Shown piece after piece: positions 32,768-42,869 of a DNA stretch of 64,000 bases. A model generated the notes under the pieces. It worked only from the letters and a program-made list of their open reading frames with translations, had not been told where the DNA came from and did no database searches. The position numbers and the translations under genes are program-made. The DNA lies in NCBI GenBank assembly GCA_963552605.1, contig CAUVKI010000006.1, positions 8,993-72,992 on the forward strand, in the 5' to 3' direction. The first letter of the stretch is position 1, and the number at the start of each line of letters is the position of its first letter. This DNA comes from CAUVKI01 sp963552605. GTDB lineage: Bacteria; Bacillota; Clostridia; Tissierellales; Peptoniphilaceae.

Positions 32768-34529
32768 CGGAAGAAACAAAGAAACAAATTTTACTGCATC
32801 TGCCTTATCTGGTCTTTGTCTATCTCTTTGACAAAATAGCACAGGGCTTTCGATTATCCTACGGCATGGATTTTGGAACAAAGCTTCTGCACTTTCCAAA
32901 AGGTTTGACAGAAGCCTTTTCTTCACTCTTTATCAGCTTTCACTTATCCGATCTTTTTATCGGAATTATAGCAGCGGCAATCGTTCGCCTTGCCATTTAT
33001 GTGAAAGGAAAAAATGCAAAAAAATACAGGAAAGGTACAGAGTACGGCTCCGCCCGTTTTGGAAATAAAAAAGACACAAAACCATATACGGATCCCGTCT
33101 TTAGAAATAACATTCCTCTCACAAAAACGGAGTGCATTACCATGAACAGCCGTCCGAAAAATCCGAAGTATGCAAGAAACAAAAACATTCTTGTGGTCGG
33201 AGGCTCAGGAAGCGGAAAGACGAGATTTTTCGTCAAGCCGTCCCTTATGCAAATGCACAGCTCCTATGTTGTTACCGACCCGAAAGGCGAACTGCTTCTT
33301 TCCTGCGGACAGCTCCTTAAGCGAGGCGGATATAAAATCAAGGTGCTTAATACCATCAATTTCAAAAAGTCCATGAGGTATAACCCCTTTGCATATATCA
33401 GAAGCGAAAAGGACATTTTGAAGCTGGTAAATACCATTATCATGAATACCAAAGGAGACGGCGAAAAATCCGGTGAGGATTTCTGGACGAAATCGGAACG
33501 ACTTTTCTACTGTGCCCTGATCGGATATATCTTTTATGAAGCACCGGAGGAGGAAAAGAATTTTACCACGCTTCTTGAAATGATAAACGCATCGGAGGCA
33601 AGGGAGGACGATCCGGAATTTCAAAGTCCAGTGGATCTCATGTTTCAGAGGTTAGAGGAAAAAGACCCGGAGCATTTTGCGGTAAGGCAGTATAAAAAGT
33701 TTCTCCTTTCCGCCGGCAAAACAAGATCCTCAATCCTCATTTCCTGCGGCGCCCGCCTTACATAAGAGAGCTTCGGGAGCTACTGGAAAAGGACGAAATG
33801 GAGCTTGATGCCATAGGCGATCGCAAAATGGCACTGTTTGTTATCATTTCCGATACTGACGATACTTTCAACTTTGTCGTATCCATTCTTTACACACAGC
33901 TTTTTAACCTGCTCTGTGATAAGGCGGATGACGTGTACGGCGGAAGGCTCCCCGTTCATGTGCGCTGCCTTTTGGACGAGTTTGCAAATATCGGGCAGAT
34001 TCCAAAATTTGAAAAACTCATTGCTACCATCCGAAGCCGTGAAATATCGGCTTCTATTATTTTGCAGTCGCAGTCCCAGCTTAAAGCAATCTATAAAGAC
34101 AATGCGGACACCATCACGGGAAATTGCGACAGCTTCCTTTTTCTTGGCGGAAAGGAAAAAACAACCCTGAAAGAAGTATCGGAAATACTTGGAAAGGAAA
34201 CCATAGACAGCTTCAATACTTCCGAAACAAGAGGACGGGAACTATCCCACGGATTGAACTATCAAAAGCTCGGCAAAGAACTTATGACACAGGATGAAAT
34301 CGCAGTAATGGACGGCGGTAAATGCATCCTGCAGATAAGAGGCGTAAGATCTTTCTTTTCGGATAAGTATGATATTACAAAGCATCCCAACTACAAATAT
34401 CTTTCCGATTTTGATAAGAAAAATACCTTTGACACGGAAAGGTATATCAAACGCCGTCCAGCCGTCGTAAAGCAAAATGAAGTCTTTGACTACTACGAAA
34501 TTGATGCAGAAGAACTGACGGAAGAATAA
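32764..34529 (+). pseudogene. virD4: VirD4/TraG type IV coupling protein, frameshifted
   Basis: Two consecutive frames together make one coupling-protein ATPase. The first part (32764-33765) carries two membrane segments and Walker A VGGSGSGKT near residue 142, and ends AGKTRSSILISCGARLT then stop. The second part, in another frame, continues RELRELLEKDEMELDAIGDR and contains the Walker B region CLLDEFANIG, ILQSQSQL and the usual tail. At the junction CGCCTTACATAAGAGAG, the expected PFD-type residues between ARL and IRELRE are missing, so a short deletion of about ten bases explains the shift. Unless bypassed, no full-length coupling protein is made and the ICE could not transfer alone. Confidence 0.85.
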
Positions 34530-34684
34530 ATTAAGGAGGAATAGCCTGATATATAAAGCAGCAGTATATAGAGCGCGGGCACCTGATGCCTGAATGCTTA
34601 TCCGCCTATACGGAGGTTTTTTTATTAGGAAATCAAACACACAAAATTATGTTTAGCCGAAATAACGGCAGAAAGGATGATTCT

Positions 34685-34900
34685 ATGGCATTTTTTAATT
34701 CAGCAGTCGGAGTATTACAAACACTTGTTATCGCACTTGGCGCAGGACTTGGAATCTGGGGCATTGTAAACCTTTTGGAAGGATATGGTAATGACAATCC
34801 CGGAGCGAAGTCGCAGGGAATTAAGCAGCTGATGGCAGGCGGTGGTGTTGCTCTTATCGGTACAACCCTTGTTCCGCTTCTTCGCGGACTTTTCGGATAA
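34685..34900 (+). CDS. Maff2-family membrane protein
   Basis: The 71-residue protein has two hydrophobic helices (about 8-28 and 50-68) around GYGNDNPGAKSQGIKQLMAG, the pattern of the Maff2 family, which resembles VirB2-like small membrane subunits and always lies between virD4 and trbL in Tn1549-like ICEs. The ATG at 34685 follows AGAAAGGATG; a longer frame upstream has no ribosome site. A small TCCG/CGGA hairpin with seven T residues stands at about 34608-34624. Confidence 0.8.
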   Translation: MAFFNSAVGVLQTLVIALGAGLGIWGIVNLLEGYGNDNPGAKSQGIKQLMAGGGVALIGTTLVPLLRGLFG

Positions 34901-34911
34901 GGAGGTAACAC

Positions 34912-35781
34912 GTGCAGAGCATACTTGATGCAATCAATGAATGGATTAAGGAAATTTTAATCGGATCCATTCAGGGAAATCTTGAAGCTCTGTTCGGAGA
35001 TGTCAACGAAAAGGTAGGAACCATAGCGGCAGAGGTAGGCAAGACCCCGCAAGTCTGGAACGGCAGTGTATTTTCCATGATAAAAACCTTATCTGAAAAT
35101 GTCATTGTTCCTATTGCGGGGCTTGTCATTACCTATGTGCTTTGCTACGAGCTTATCAGCATGATTATTGACAAAAATAACCTGCACGAGCTTGACACAT
35201 TTATGTTTTTCAAGTGGTTTTTCAAGGCGTGGGTAGCGGTATTTATCGTTACCCATACCTTTGATATTACTATGGCGGTATTCGATGTGGCGCAGCACGT
35301 CGTATCGGGGGCAGCCGGTATTATCAGCTCGGACACAAGCATGGATATTTCTTCAACCATAACATCTATGGGCGATAAATTAAAGGATATGGAGATACCG
35401 GAGCTTCTGCTCCTTTCCATAGAAACGGGGCTTGTAAGCCTTTCTATGAAAATCATGTCCATTTTTATTACCGTTGTCATCTACGGCAGAATGATAGAGA
35501 TCTATTTAGTCTGCTCCGTCGCCCCGATTCCATTTGCCACTATGACAAATAAAGAATGGGGACAGATCGGAAACAACTATCTGAAAAGCTTATTCGCACT
35601 CGGTTTTCAGGGCTTTTTAATCATGGTATGCGTAGGAATTTATGCCGTCTTGGTAAAGGGCATGACCGTATCGGATAACCTGCATACCGCGATATTTTCC
35701 CTTGCGGCATATACCGTGCTGCTTTGCTTTATGCTTCTAAAATCAAGTGCTATTTCAAAATCTATTTTTGGAGCACATTAG
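34912..35781 (+). CDS. TrbL/VirB6-like conjugation channel protein
   Basis: The 289-residue polytopic protein has about six membrane segments (for example VIVPIAGLVITYVLCYELIS near 64 and FALGFQGFLIMVCVGIYAVL near 225) and the SVAPIPFATMTNKEWGQIGN loop near 203 typical of the ICE TrbL/VirB6 family. It forms part of the inner channel for DNA transfer. The start is GTG behind GGAGGT. It ends 30 bases before the methyltransferase coding sequence, in the same frame. Confidence 0.82.
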   Translation: MQSILDAINEWIKEILIGSIQGNLEALFGDVNEKVGTIAAEVGKTPQVWNGSVFSMIKTLSENVIVPIAGLVITYVLCYELISMIIDKNNLHELDTFMFFKWFFKAWVAVFIVTHTFDITMAVFDVAQHVVSGAAGIISSDTSMDISSTITSMGDKLKDMEIPELLLLSIETGLVSLSMKIMSIFITVVIYGRMIEIYLVCSVAPIPFATMTNKEWGQIGNNYLKSLFALGFQGFLIMVCVGIYAVLVKGMTVSDNLHTAIFSLAAYTVLLCFMLLKSSAISKSIFGAH

Positions 35782-35811
35782 CTCTGTAACTTAAAAGGAG
35801 GTATCAAAACA

Positions 35812-36348
35812 ATCAATAAAAAATACAGCATTATCTATGCCGATCCGCCGTGGAAGTATGAAAGAAACAAGGTACAAGGTGCAGCGGAACATCACTACTC
35901 CACGATGGGCATAGAGGAACTTTGTGCGCTTCCTGTTTCTGAAATTACAGAAAAGGACTGCGTACTTTTTTTGTGGGCTACTTTCCCGCAGCTTAAAGAA
36001 GCCCTGCAGCTTATTAAAGCGTGGGGATTTACCTATAAAACGGTCGCTTTTGTATGGCTGAAAACAAATAAAAAAGCTCTCACATGGTTTTACGGACTTG
36101 GCTTTTGGACGAGAGGAAATGCGGAAATCTGCCTTCTTGCAACAAAAGGACATCCCAAAAGGCAGGCGAAAAATATTCACCAGCTTATCATAAGCCCCAT
36201 AGAAGAACACAGCAAAAAACCGGAGGAAGCAAGAAAAAAGATTGTCGCTCTTATGGGAGATATTCCGCGAATCGAGCTTTTTGCAAGAAAAGAAAGTCCC
36301 GGCTGGGATATATGGGGAAATGAAGTAAAAAGCAATATTACGCTTTGA
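35812..36348 (+). CDS. MT-A70 family DNA adenine N6-methyltransferase, no canonical start codon
   Basis: The product has the catalytic motif ADPPWKY, DCVLFLWATFPQLKEAL, TWFYGLGFWTRGNAEICLL and EHSKKPEEAR, so it is an MT-A70-type m6A methylase as found in phages and ICEs. The first ATG in frame (35905) lies after the DPPW motif. Behind the strong AAAAGGAGG (35794-35801) there is no ATG, GTG or TTG in frame; the best-placed codon is ATC at 35812. Either a rare start is used or the start codon has been lost by mutation. The presumed role is protecting ICE DNA from host restriction. Confidence 0.78.
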   Translation: MNKKYSIIYADPPWKYERNKVQGAAEHHYSTMGIEELCALPVSEITEKDCVLFLWATFPQLKEALQLIKAWGFTYKTVAFVWLKTNKKALTWFYGLGFWTRGNAEICLLATKGHPKRQAKNIHQLIISPIEEHSKKPEEARKKIVALMGDIPRIELFARKESPGWDIWGNEVKSNITL

Positions 36349-36364
36349 TGGAAAGGAGGTTTTT

Positions 36365-36760
36365 ATGGCGTATGTACCCGTACCGAAGGATCTGACAAAG
36401 GTTAAAACGAAGGTTGCCTTTAACCTGACAAAAAGACAGATCCTTTGTTTTACGGCAGCTCTCATTTTAGGGCTGCCTGTTTTCTTTCTCTTAAAGGGAA
36501 GCGCAGGCACAAGCCTTGCGTCTTTTTTCATGATTTTAGTTATGCTTCCCTTTTTCCTCTTTGCCATGTACGAAAAACACGGACAGCCCCTTGAGGTCAT
36601 TCTAAAACATATCGTGCAGACAAAGTTTATCAGAAAGAAGGAGCGTCCCTACAGGACGAGAAACTATTATGCCGTTCTCATAAGGCAGAGAAAACTTGAA
36701 AAGGAGGTATTTCATATTGTTAAAGGACAAAACAAAGGGAAAAAACAGCATAAGAACTAA
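36365..36760 (+). CDS. PrgI family conjugation protein
   Basis: The 131-residue protein has MAYVPVPKDLTKVKTKVAFNLTKRQ at its start (the PrgI pattern spans these residues), two adjacent membrane helices (about 28-43 and 49-66) and a basic C-terminal tail. PrgI proteins precede VirB4 in Gram-positive conjugation systems and correspond to VirB3. It overlaps the start of virB4. Confidence 0.85.
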   Translation: MAYVPVPKDLTKVKTKVAFNLTKRQILCFTAALILGLPVFFLLKGSAGTSLASFFMILVMLPFFLFAMYEKHGQPLEVILKHIVQTKFIRKKERPYRTRNYYAVLIRQRKLEKEVFHIVKGQNKGKKQHKN

Positions 36761-39122
36761 ACGAAAGCTGACAAGAAGCGAGAAAAAGCAGATTGCGGAG
36801 CTGATTAGAAAAGCAAACCCGGATAAAAAGGCTTCTTCCGCACAGGAGAGCATCCCCTACCTTTCCATGTATCCGGACGGAATCTGTAAAGTAACGGAAA
36901 ACAGATACAGTAGGTGCATTGCCTTTTCCGACATCAACTATCAGCTTGCAGGAGCAGATGAGAAAACCGCAATCTTTTAAAACTGGTGCGACTTTCTTAA
37001 TTACTTTGATTCCTCTGTGGATGTGCAGCTTTCCTTTATCAATCAGGGAAGCCGCGGAGAAGCAAAAGAAGCGATTGAAATTCCAAAGCGGGATGATGAC
37101 TTTAATTCCATAAGAACGGAATATCAGAAAATGCTTTCCGAGCAGCTTTCCAAAGGAAACAACGGACTTGTGAAGCTGAAATTCGTAACATTCAGTATAG
37201 AAGCGGACAGCTTAAGTGCTGCAAAGGCAAGGCTAAACCGCATTGAAACGGATATGCTGAACAATTTCAAGGTGCTTGGTGTAAGTGCTCATTCTATGAA
37301 CGGATATGAGAGGTTAAAAACTTTACACGGTATTTTTCATCCGGAGGGAGAACCGTTTTTCTTTTCTTGGGACTATCTTGTTCCGTCAGGACTGTCAACC
37401 AAAGATTTTATCGCACCGTCCTCTTTTTACTTCGGGGAAGGCAGAACCTTTCGCATAGGCGGTAAACTTGGTGCGGTAAGCTTTCTTGAAATCTTGGCTC
37501 CGGAATTAAACGACCGCATATTATCCGATCTTTTAGATCTTGAAACGGGAATGATTGTAAACCTGCATATCAAAAGCATCGATCAGGCGGAGGCAATCAA
37601 AACAATCAAAAGAAAAATCACAGACCTTGACAAAATGAAGATTGACGAGCAGAAAAAAGCCGTCCGATCCGGCTATGACATGGACATTATCCCGTCCGAT
37701 CTTGCCACCTATGGCGGCGAAGCAAAAAATCTTTTGCAGGATCTTCAAAGCAGAAACGAAAGAATGTTTCTTGTTACTTTTTTAGTCGTGAACATGGCAG
37801 GCAGCAAAAGAAAGCTGGATAATGACATCTTTGCCGCCGCGGGAATTGCACAGAAATATAACTGTGCGCTTACCCGCCTTGACTTTCAGCAGGAGGAAGG
37901 ATTGATGTTAAGCATTCCTATTGGAAGAAATGAAATTGAAATTCAAAGAGGACTTACCACCTCAAGCACTGCCGTATTCATTCCCTTTATTACGCAGGAG
38001 CTTTTTCAGGGCGGCGAAGCTCTCTATTATGGGCTTAATGCTCTTTCAAACAACATGATTTTATGCGACAGAAAGCAGCTGAAAAATCCGAACGGCTTGA
38101 TTCTCGGAACACCGGGTTCAGGTAAATCCTTTGCGGCAAAGCGTGAAATTACAAACGCCTTTTTAATTACGAATGATGACATTTATATATCAGATCCGGA
38201 ATCGGAATATTCCCCCTTGGTAAACAGCCTTTTGGGACAGGTCATCCGTATCTCTCCCACAAGCAAAGAGTATATCAATCCTATGGATATAAACCTTAAT
38301 TACAGCGAGGATGATAATCCCCTTGCCTTAAAATCGGATTTTATCCTTTCTCTTTGCGAGCTTGTAGTAGGCGGAAAAGAAGGACTTGCCCCCGTGGAAA
38401 AAACGGTCATCGATCGCTCGGTAAGAAATATTTACAGAGAGTTTCTTGCAGATCCGGCAACGGAAAAGATGCCGATTTTAGGAGACCTTTACGATGAGCT
38501 TTTAAGACAGCCTGAGCCGGAGGCTGCACGAGTTGCGGCAGCACTTGAACTTTATGTAACGGGCTCTCTCAATGTATTTAATCACAGAACCAATGTAGAG
38601 CTTACGAACCGCCTTGTATGCTTTGACATTAAAAGCCTCGGAAAGCAGCTTAAAAAGCTGGGAATGTTAATTGTTCAGGATCAGATCTGGAACCGTGTCA
38701 CCATCAACAGAGCGCAAAGTAAAGCAACCCGCTACTACATGGATGAATTTCATTTGCTACTTCGTGAAGAGCAGACAGCCGCATATTCCGTTGAAATCTG
38801 GAAACGTTTCAGAAAATGGTCGGGCATCCCGACAGGAATCACTCAAAATGTAAAGGATCTTTTATCAAGCAGGGAGGTTGAAAACATTTTTGAAAACAGC
38901 GATTTTGTTCTGATGTTAAATCAGGCGGTAAGCGACAGAAATATCCTTGCAAAACAGCTTAATATTTCTCCGCAGCAGATGAAGTATGTAACGCATACGG
39001 AAGCCAGAGAAGGACTGCTCTTTTACGGAAATGTTATCCTGCCTTTTGTGGATCACTTCCCGAAAGATACAAAACTTTACAAGGTGATGACGACAAAGCC
39101 GGAGGAAGTGAGCGGCGAATGA
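36717..39122 (+). pseudogene. virB4: VirB4-like conjugation ATPase with in-frame stop at codon 88
   Basis: A single frame from TTG 36717 (AAAGGAGG upstream) to 39122 encodes about 800 residues of a VirB4/TraE ATPase. It is interrupted only by TAA at 36978-36980: DEKTAIF stop NWCDFLNYFDSS, where related proteins read on. The rest is intact, with Walker A ILGTPGSGKS near residue 462, Walker B YYMDEFHLLL near 675 and GIPTGITQNVKDLL near 707. Internal reinitiation (for example GTG 37017) would give a protein without its first 100 residues. The stop differs from CAA by one C-to-T change. Together with virD4 this predicts a transfer-defective element. Confidence 0.85.
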
Positions 39123-40036
39123 AGAAACTAACGCATTTCAGCCTGTTTACCGGAATCGGAGGAATCGATCTTGCGGCGGAAGCCGCAGGCTTTTCTACCG
39201 TTTGTCAGTGTGAATGGGCGGACTTTCCAAACTCCGTACTAAAAAAACACTGGCCGGATGTTCCGCGTTTTCAGGATATTACTACCGTTACAAAGGAGGC
39301 ATTTATTGAAAAAACAGGACAAGATACCGTCACCCTCATATCTGGAGGTTTCCCGTGCCAGCCATTTTCCGCAATCGGAGCAAAAAAGGGTTTTACAGAC
39401 CCCTGTTACCTCTGGCCGCAGATGTGCAGAGTTATTAAAGAGCTCAAGCCCCGGTTCGTGCTTGGCGAAAATGTTGCTAACTTCGTCAATATGGGGCTCA
39501 ACAAAACGATCATTGACTTGGGAAAAGCGGGATATGCCGTTTGGACATTTTTACTTACTGCTTGCAGCGTCAGCGCATGGCATGAACGCAAGCGAACTTT
39601 TATCGTGGGGGCAGATGTTTCCAACGCCCCTTGCATCCGACACGGGAACAAGACCGGCAGTGCCGCAGGTAATCCTATCTCCTGCGGGCTCTTTTCGCAG
39701 GAAGAAGAAAACGGGACACTGGTCGGCAAATCTGTCGGAGGCGATCTACTATCTGGAGAAAAATGCAGATCCAAAACTTCGCTTCAATCCGGAGTGGGTG
39801 GAGTGGCTGATGGGATTCCCGCGAGCGTGGACGGACGTTTCCTCTGGATAACGGAGCCTACGGATATTCCGAGGCTTACAGAGGATAAAAAAGACCGGGT
39901 AAAGCGATTAAAGGCACTGGGCAATGCCGTTGTTCCCGCGCAGGTTTACCCGATTCTGAAATACATTGCAGATATTGAACTTGGGCGCTGCAAAAACTCT
40001 TGCGTCTTTTCAAGAAAGGAAGGTGATGCACTTTGA
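39119..40036 (+). CDS. C5-cytosine DNA methyltransferase
   Basis: The 305-residue enzyme has the family motifs FTGIGGIDLAAEAAGF (motif I), GGFPCQPFSAIG (motif IV with the catalytic Cys near residue 80), GENVANF (ENV, motif VI near 118), SAWHERKRTFIVG (motif VIII) and RLKALGNAVVPAQVYPI (motifs IX/X). It would methylate ICE DNA and so avoid host restriction. The part between motif VIII and the C-terminus (codons 170-240) is less typical, and another frame of the same bases reads as methyltransferase-like sequence; see the overlapping entry. It overlaps virB4 by four bases and the CHAP gene by four. Confidence 0.85.
   Translation: MKKLTHFSLFTGIGGIDLAAEAAGFSTVCQCEWADFPNSVLKKHWPDVPRFQDITTVTKEAFIEKTGQDTVTLISGGFPCQPFSAIGAKKGFTDPCYLWPQMCRVIKELKPRFVLGENVANFVNMGLNKTIIDLGKAGYAVWTFLLTACSVSAWHERKRTFIVGADVSNAPCIRHGNKTGSAAGNPISCGLFSQEEENGTLVGKSVGGDLLSGEKCRSKTSLQSGVGGVADGIPASVDGRFLWITEPTDIPRLTEDKKDRVKRLKALGNAVVPAQVYPILKYIADIELGRCKNSCVFSRKEGDAL
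39615..39851 (+). other. Second conserved-looking reading frame inside the C5 methyltransferase gene
   Basis: In the frame shifted relative to the methyltransferase, codons from ATG 39615 to TAA 39851 read MFPTPLASDTGTRPA, later TGHWSANLSEAIYYLE and PEWVEWLMGFPRAWTDVSSG. The phrases MFPTPxASD and NPxWVEWLMGFPxGWTD are familiar from the variable region of phage and ICE C5 methyltransferases. The main frame over the same bases reads GVGGVADGIPASVDGRF, also a plausible family sequence. One frame may be ancestral and restored later by two compensating shifts, or both may be translated. Confidence 0.45.
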
Positions 40037-41937
40037 AAGAACCTCTAAAGCCCCGTGATAAGTTCAGGCAGAAAATGAGCCGGGACGGACTTGTCAGAGA
40101 AAATATGACAACAGGAGAAACGGGAAATATATCGAGCAGAGTAAACGAAAATTCCGTTCAGGATGTTCCCGAAAGCCTGATACAAGGTAAAGAAATCTCT
40201 AACAAAAAATCCTCAAGGCTTACCTTTACCGAAGAAGAAAGAAATATTCCGGAGCTTCAAAAGTATATTAAAAAATCGGATCAGGCGGCAGACCGACTTG
40301 ACGAGGCAAGGGATAAAATTCCAAAGAAAAAAGTTCTTTCCTTTGACCGTGAGTTTGACGAAAAAACAGGAAAAGGAAAAACGAGACTTCACTTTGAAGA
40401 AAAAGAAAAGCCGATCGGAACGGGAAAAGGTATAAACCCTATTTCCCCCGCACTGAATGAAGCCGGCGCCTTTGTGCATAAGAAAATCCATGAGGCGGAG
40501 CATGACAATGCAGGTGTTGAAGCGGCACACAAAACCGAAAAGGCTGCTGAAACACTTGGAAGATTCAGCGTAAGAAAAGCAAGACAAAATTACAGAAATC
40601 AAAAACTAAAGCCTTACCGCACCGCAAGAAAAGCGGAGAAAGCCGCAGAAAAGGCAAATGCAAGGTATTTTTACAAAAAGGCAATGTATGAAAATCCGAA
40701 TCTGTCATCTGCAAATCCTTTTAGTCGTATGTGGCAGAAAAGACGCCTTAAAAGAAAGTATGCCGCAGAGCTTCGTAAGAAAGGACAAAAAGCGGCAAAG
40801 GCGGCAAAGAAGTCTGCGAAAAAAACAAAACAGGCAGGCTCCTTTATTATACGGCACAGACGAGGGATTGCGATTCTGATTGCTCTCTCTTTAATATTCA
40901 TTTTGATTTTTACCGGTTTATCATCCTGCTCCTCTCTTTTATCCGGAGGCTTTAACGGCGTTTTAGGAACAAGCTATACATCAGAGGACAGCGATCTTGT
41001 GGCGGTGGAAAATGCCTATGCAGCTATGGAAAATGAGCTGCAGGGAAAAATAGACAATGTGGAAAAGGATTATCCCGGCTATGACGAGTACAAATATGAG
41101 CTTGACGGTATCGGGCACAATCCTCATGAACTTGCTTCCATTCTTACGGCAAAGCACCAAAGCTACACCCTTTCCAAAGTGCAAGCAGACCTACAGAAAA
41201 TTTTTGGAAAGCAGTATTCTCTCACCTTAAAAGAAGAAGTTGAGGTGCGCTACAAAACGGAAACACATACCGATCCCGATATGGGAGAAACCACAAAGGA
41301 AGAAGTCCCATATAACTATTACATTCTTCATGTCAGGCTGAAAACGACACCACTTTCTGATATTGCAAGAGAAATCCTAAATGAAGATGAGCTGAAAATG
41401 TACCGTGTCTATCTTGAAACCAGCGGAAACAAGCCCCTTGTATTCGGCGGCGGTTCTCCTGACGGAAGTGCTTCGGAGGATTTAAGCGGTGTTCATTTTG
41501 TAAATGGCACCCGTCCCGGAAATCCGGAGCTTGTAAATCTTGCAAAGAAACAGGTCGGAAATGTGGGAGGCTATCCTTACTGGAGCTGGTACGGCTTTAA
41601 TGGACGTGTGGAATGGTGCGCCTGCTTTGTATCGTGGTGCTACCACAAGGCAGGAAAAAGCGAACCGCGCTTTGCGGGCTGTCAGTCGCAGGGAGTACCA
41701 TGGTTTACCTCGCGCGGACAATGGGGAGCAAGAGGCTACAAGAATATCGCTCCGGGAGATGCCATTTTCTTTGACTGGGACGGCGACGGCGGAGCCGATC
41801 ATGTGGGAATTGTAATCGGAACGGATGGAAGCCGTGTTTATACCGTTGAAGGAAATTCCGGTGATGCCTGCAAGATTAAAAGCTATGACATAAATTCCGG
41901 CTATATCAAAGGCTACGGTCTGATGAACTGGGATTAA
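40033..41937 (+). CDS. CHAP-domain peptidoglycan hydrolase of the conjugation apparatus
   Basis: The 634-residue protein has a long basic, helical cytoplasmic region, one membrane helix at about residues 277-295 (AILIALSLIFILIFTGLS), an extracellular middle region of about 200 residues and a C-terminal CHAP amidase domain from about 495. Catalytic residues are the Cys in VEWCACFVSWCYHKAG (about 530) and the His in GADHVGIVIG (about 590). It opens the wall locally for the DNA channel, as VirB1-like enzymes do. The start is TTG overlapping the methyltransferase stop. Confidence 0.87.
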   Translation: MKEPLKPRDKFRQKMSRDGLVRENMTTGETGNISSRVNENSVQDVPESLIQGKEISNKKSSRLTFTEEERNIPELQKYIKKSDQAADRLDEARDKIPKKKVLSFDREFDEKTGKGKTRLHFEEKEKPIGTGKGINPISPALNEAGAFVHKKIHEAEHDNAGVEAAHKTEKAAETLGRFSVRKARQNYRNQKLKPYRTARKAEKAAEKANARYFYKKAMYENPNLSSANPFSRMWQKRRLKRKYAAELRKKGQKAAKAAKKSAKKTKQAGSFIIRHRRGIAILIALSLIFILIFTGLSSCSSLLSGGFNGVLGTSYTSEDSDLVAVENAYAAMENELQGKIDNVEKDYPGYDEYKYELDGIGHNPHELASILTAKHQSYTLSKVQADLQKIFGKQYSLTLKEEVEVRYKTETHTDPDMGETTKEEVPYNYYILHVRLKTTPLSDIAREILNEDELKMYRVYLETSGNKPLVFGGGSPDGSASEDLSGVHFVNGTRPGNPELVNLAKKQVGNVGGYPYWSWYGFNGRVEWCACFVSWCYHKAGKSEPRFAGCQSQGVPWFTSRGQWGARGYKNIAPGDAIFFDWDGDGGADHVGIVIGTDGSRVYTVEGNSGDACKIKSYDINSGYIKGYGLMNWD

Positions 41938-41959
41938 AAATCGAAAGGAGAAAATATTT

Positions 41960-42214
41960 ATGGCAAACAAAAGAATCTTAAAAATCGAAAAGGAAATTCA
42001 AAAAACCCGTGAGAAAATCACGGAACAACAGAACAAATTAAAAGAACTTGAAGTGCAGAAAACGGAGGCGGAAAATCTTGAAATCGTACAGATGGTAAGG
42101 TCGCTTCACATGACCCCTGCCGAGCTTTCCGAATTTTTAGCAAAGGGTGTAATTCCCGACAATGAATCTATTACAGAAAATGAGTATATGGAGGATATGG
42201 AAAATGAAGAATAA
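41960..42214 (+). CDS. DUF4315 family protein
   Basis: The 84-residue, highly charged protein is an N-terminal coiled coil (about residues 5-40, with KIEKEIQKTREKITEQQNKL) followed by MTPAELSEFLAKGVIP. This is the DUF4315 pattern found after the CHAP gene in Tn1549-like ICEs. Function is unknown. It overlaps the next gene. Confidence 0.75.
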   Translation: MANKRILKIEKEIQKTREKITEQQNKLKELEVQKTEAENLEIVQMVRSLHMTPAELSEFLAKGVIPDNESITENEYMEDMENEE

Positions 42215-42869
42215 AATCATAATGAGAATAACGACTGCTCTCTTTGCCGCCCTGATCCTTATGGGCGGCTTTTCAATTCCCGCTTATGCCGGCGGAGGCG
42301 GTGATGCCACGAATGACAGTAATGTAAAAACAGAGGAAAAGAAAGAAGAAAAAAAGCCCCTTACTCCGGACGGCAACATGAGCCTTATAGATAATATCAA
42401 GGGCGATGCCGCAAAGGATAAGGAATTTATCATTGTAAAAAGCAGGGGCGGAAATTACTTCTATATCGTGATAGACCATGCTGCGCAGGGAGAAAACACC
42501 GTTCATTTCTTAAATCAGGTGGACGAAAAGGATCTGCTTTCCATTATTGATGAAAAAGACATCCTGACCGCAAAACCGGAGCTTCCGAAGCAGGAACAGC
42601 CGAAACAGGAAACGGAAAACCCTAAGCCCGAAGAAAAACCGGAGAAAAAGAATCCTGCAGGAATGATTGCGCTATCCCTTATTCTCATTCTCGGACTTGC
42701 CGGCGGAGCGTTTTATTATTTTAAGTTCCTAAAGCCGAAGCAGAATGTAAAAGGAACAACTGACCTTGACGAGTTCGACTTTGAGGATTACGAGGACGAT
42801 TTTACAGAAGATGGCGACGAGGACGGCGAAGAAATTTCAGAGGAAACAGAGCCGGATGAAACAGTATGA
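42204..42869 (+). CDS. DUF4366 family secreted membrane protein
   Basis: The 221-residue protein has a signal peptide (residues 1-28, TALFAALILMGGFSIPAYAG), a globular extracellular domain (GNYFYIVIDHAAQGENTVHF near 80), a proline/lysine/glutamate-rich linker (about 126-150), one membrane helix (about 154-174) and a very acidic tail (EDYEDDFTEDGDEDGEEISE). It is the DUF4366 protein of this ICE family, probably part of the conjugation apparatus. The ATG at 42204 follows GGAGG; a start at 42162 would disrupt the signal peptide. Confidence 0.8.
   Translation: MKNKIIMRITTALFAALILMGGFSIPAYAGGGGDATNDSNVKTEEKKEEKKPLTPDGNMSLIDNIKGDAAKDKEFIIVKSRGGNYFYIVIDHAAQGENTVHFLNQVDEKDLLSIIDEKDILTAKPELPKQEQPKQETENPKPEEKPEKKNPAGMIALSLILILGLAGGAFYYFKFLKPKQNVKGTTDLDEFDFEDYEDDFTEDGDEDGEEISEETEPDETV

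Noticed and set aside
40213..40602. Long opposite-strand frames inside coding regions (here opposite the CHAP gene, others opposite topB, ardC and ftsI).
   Set aside because: They are cysteine- and phenylalanine-rich shadows of lysine- and glutamate-rich genes, lack ribosome sites and overlap well-supported proteins entirely.
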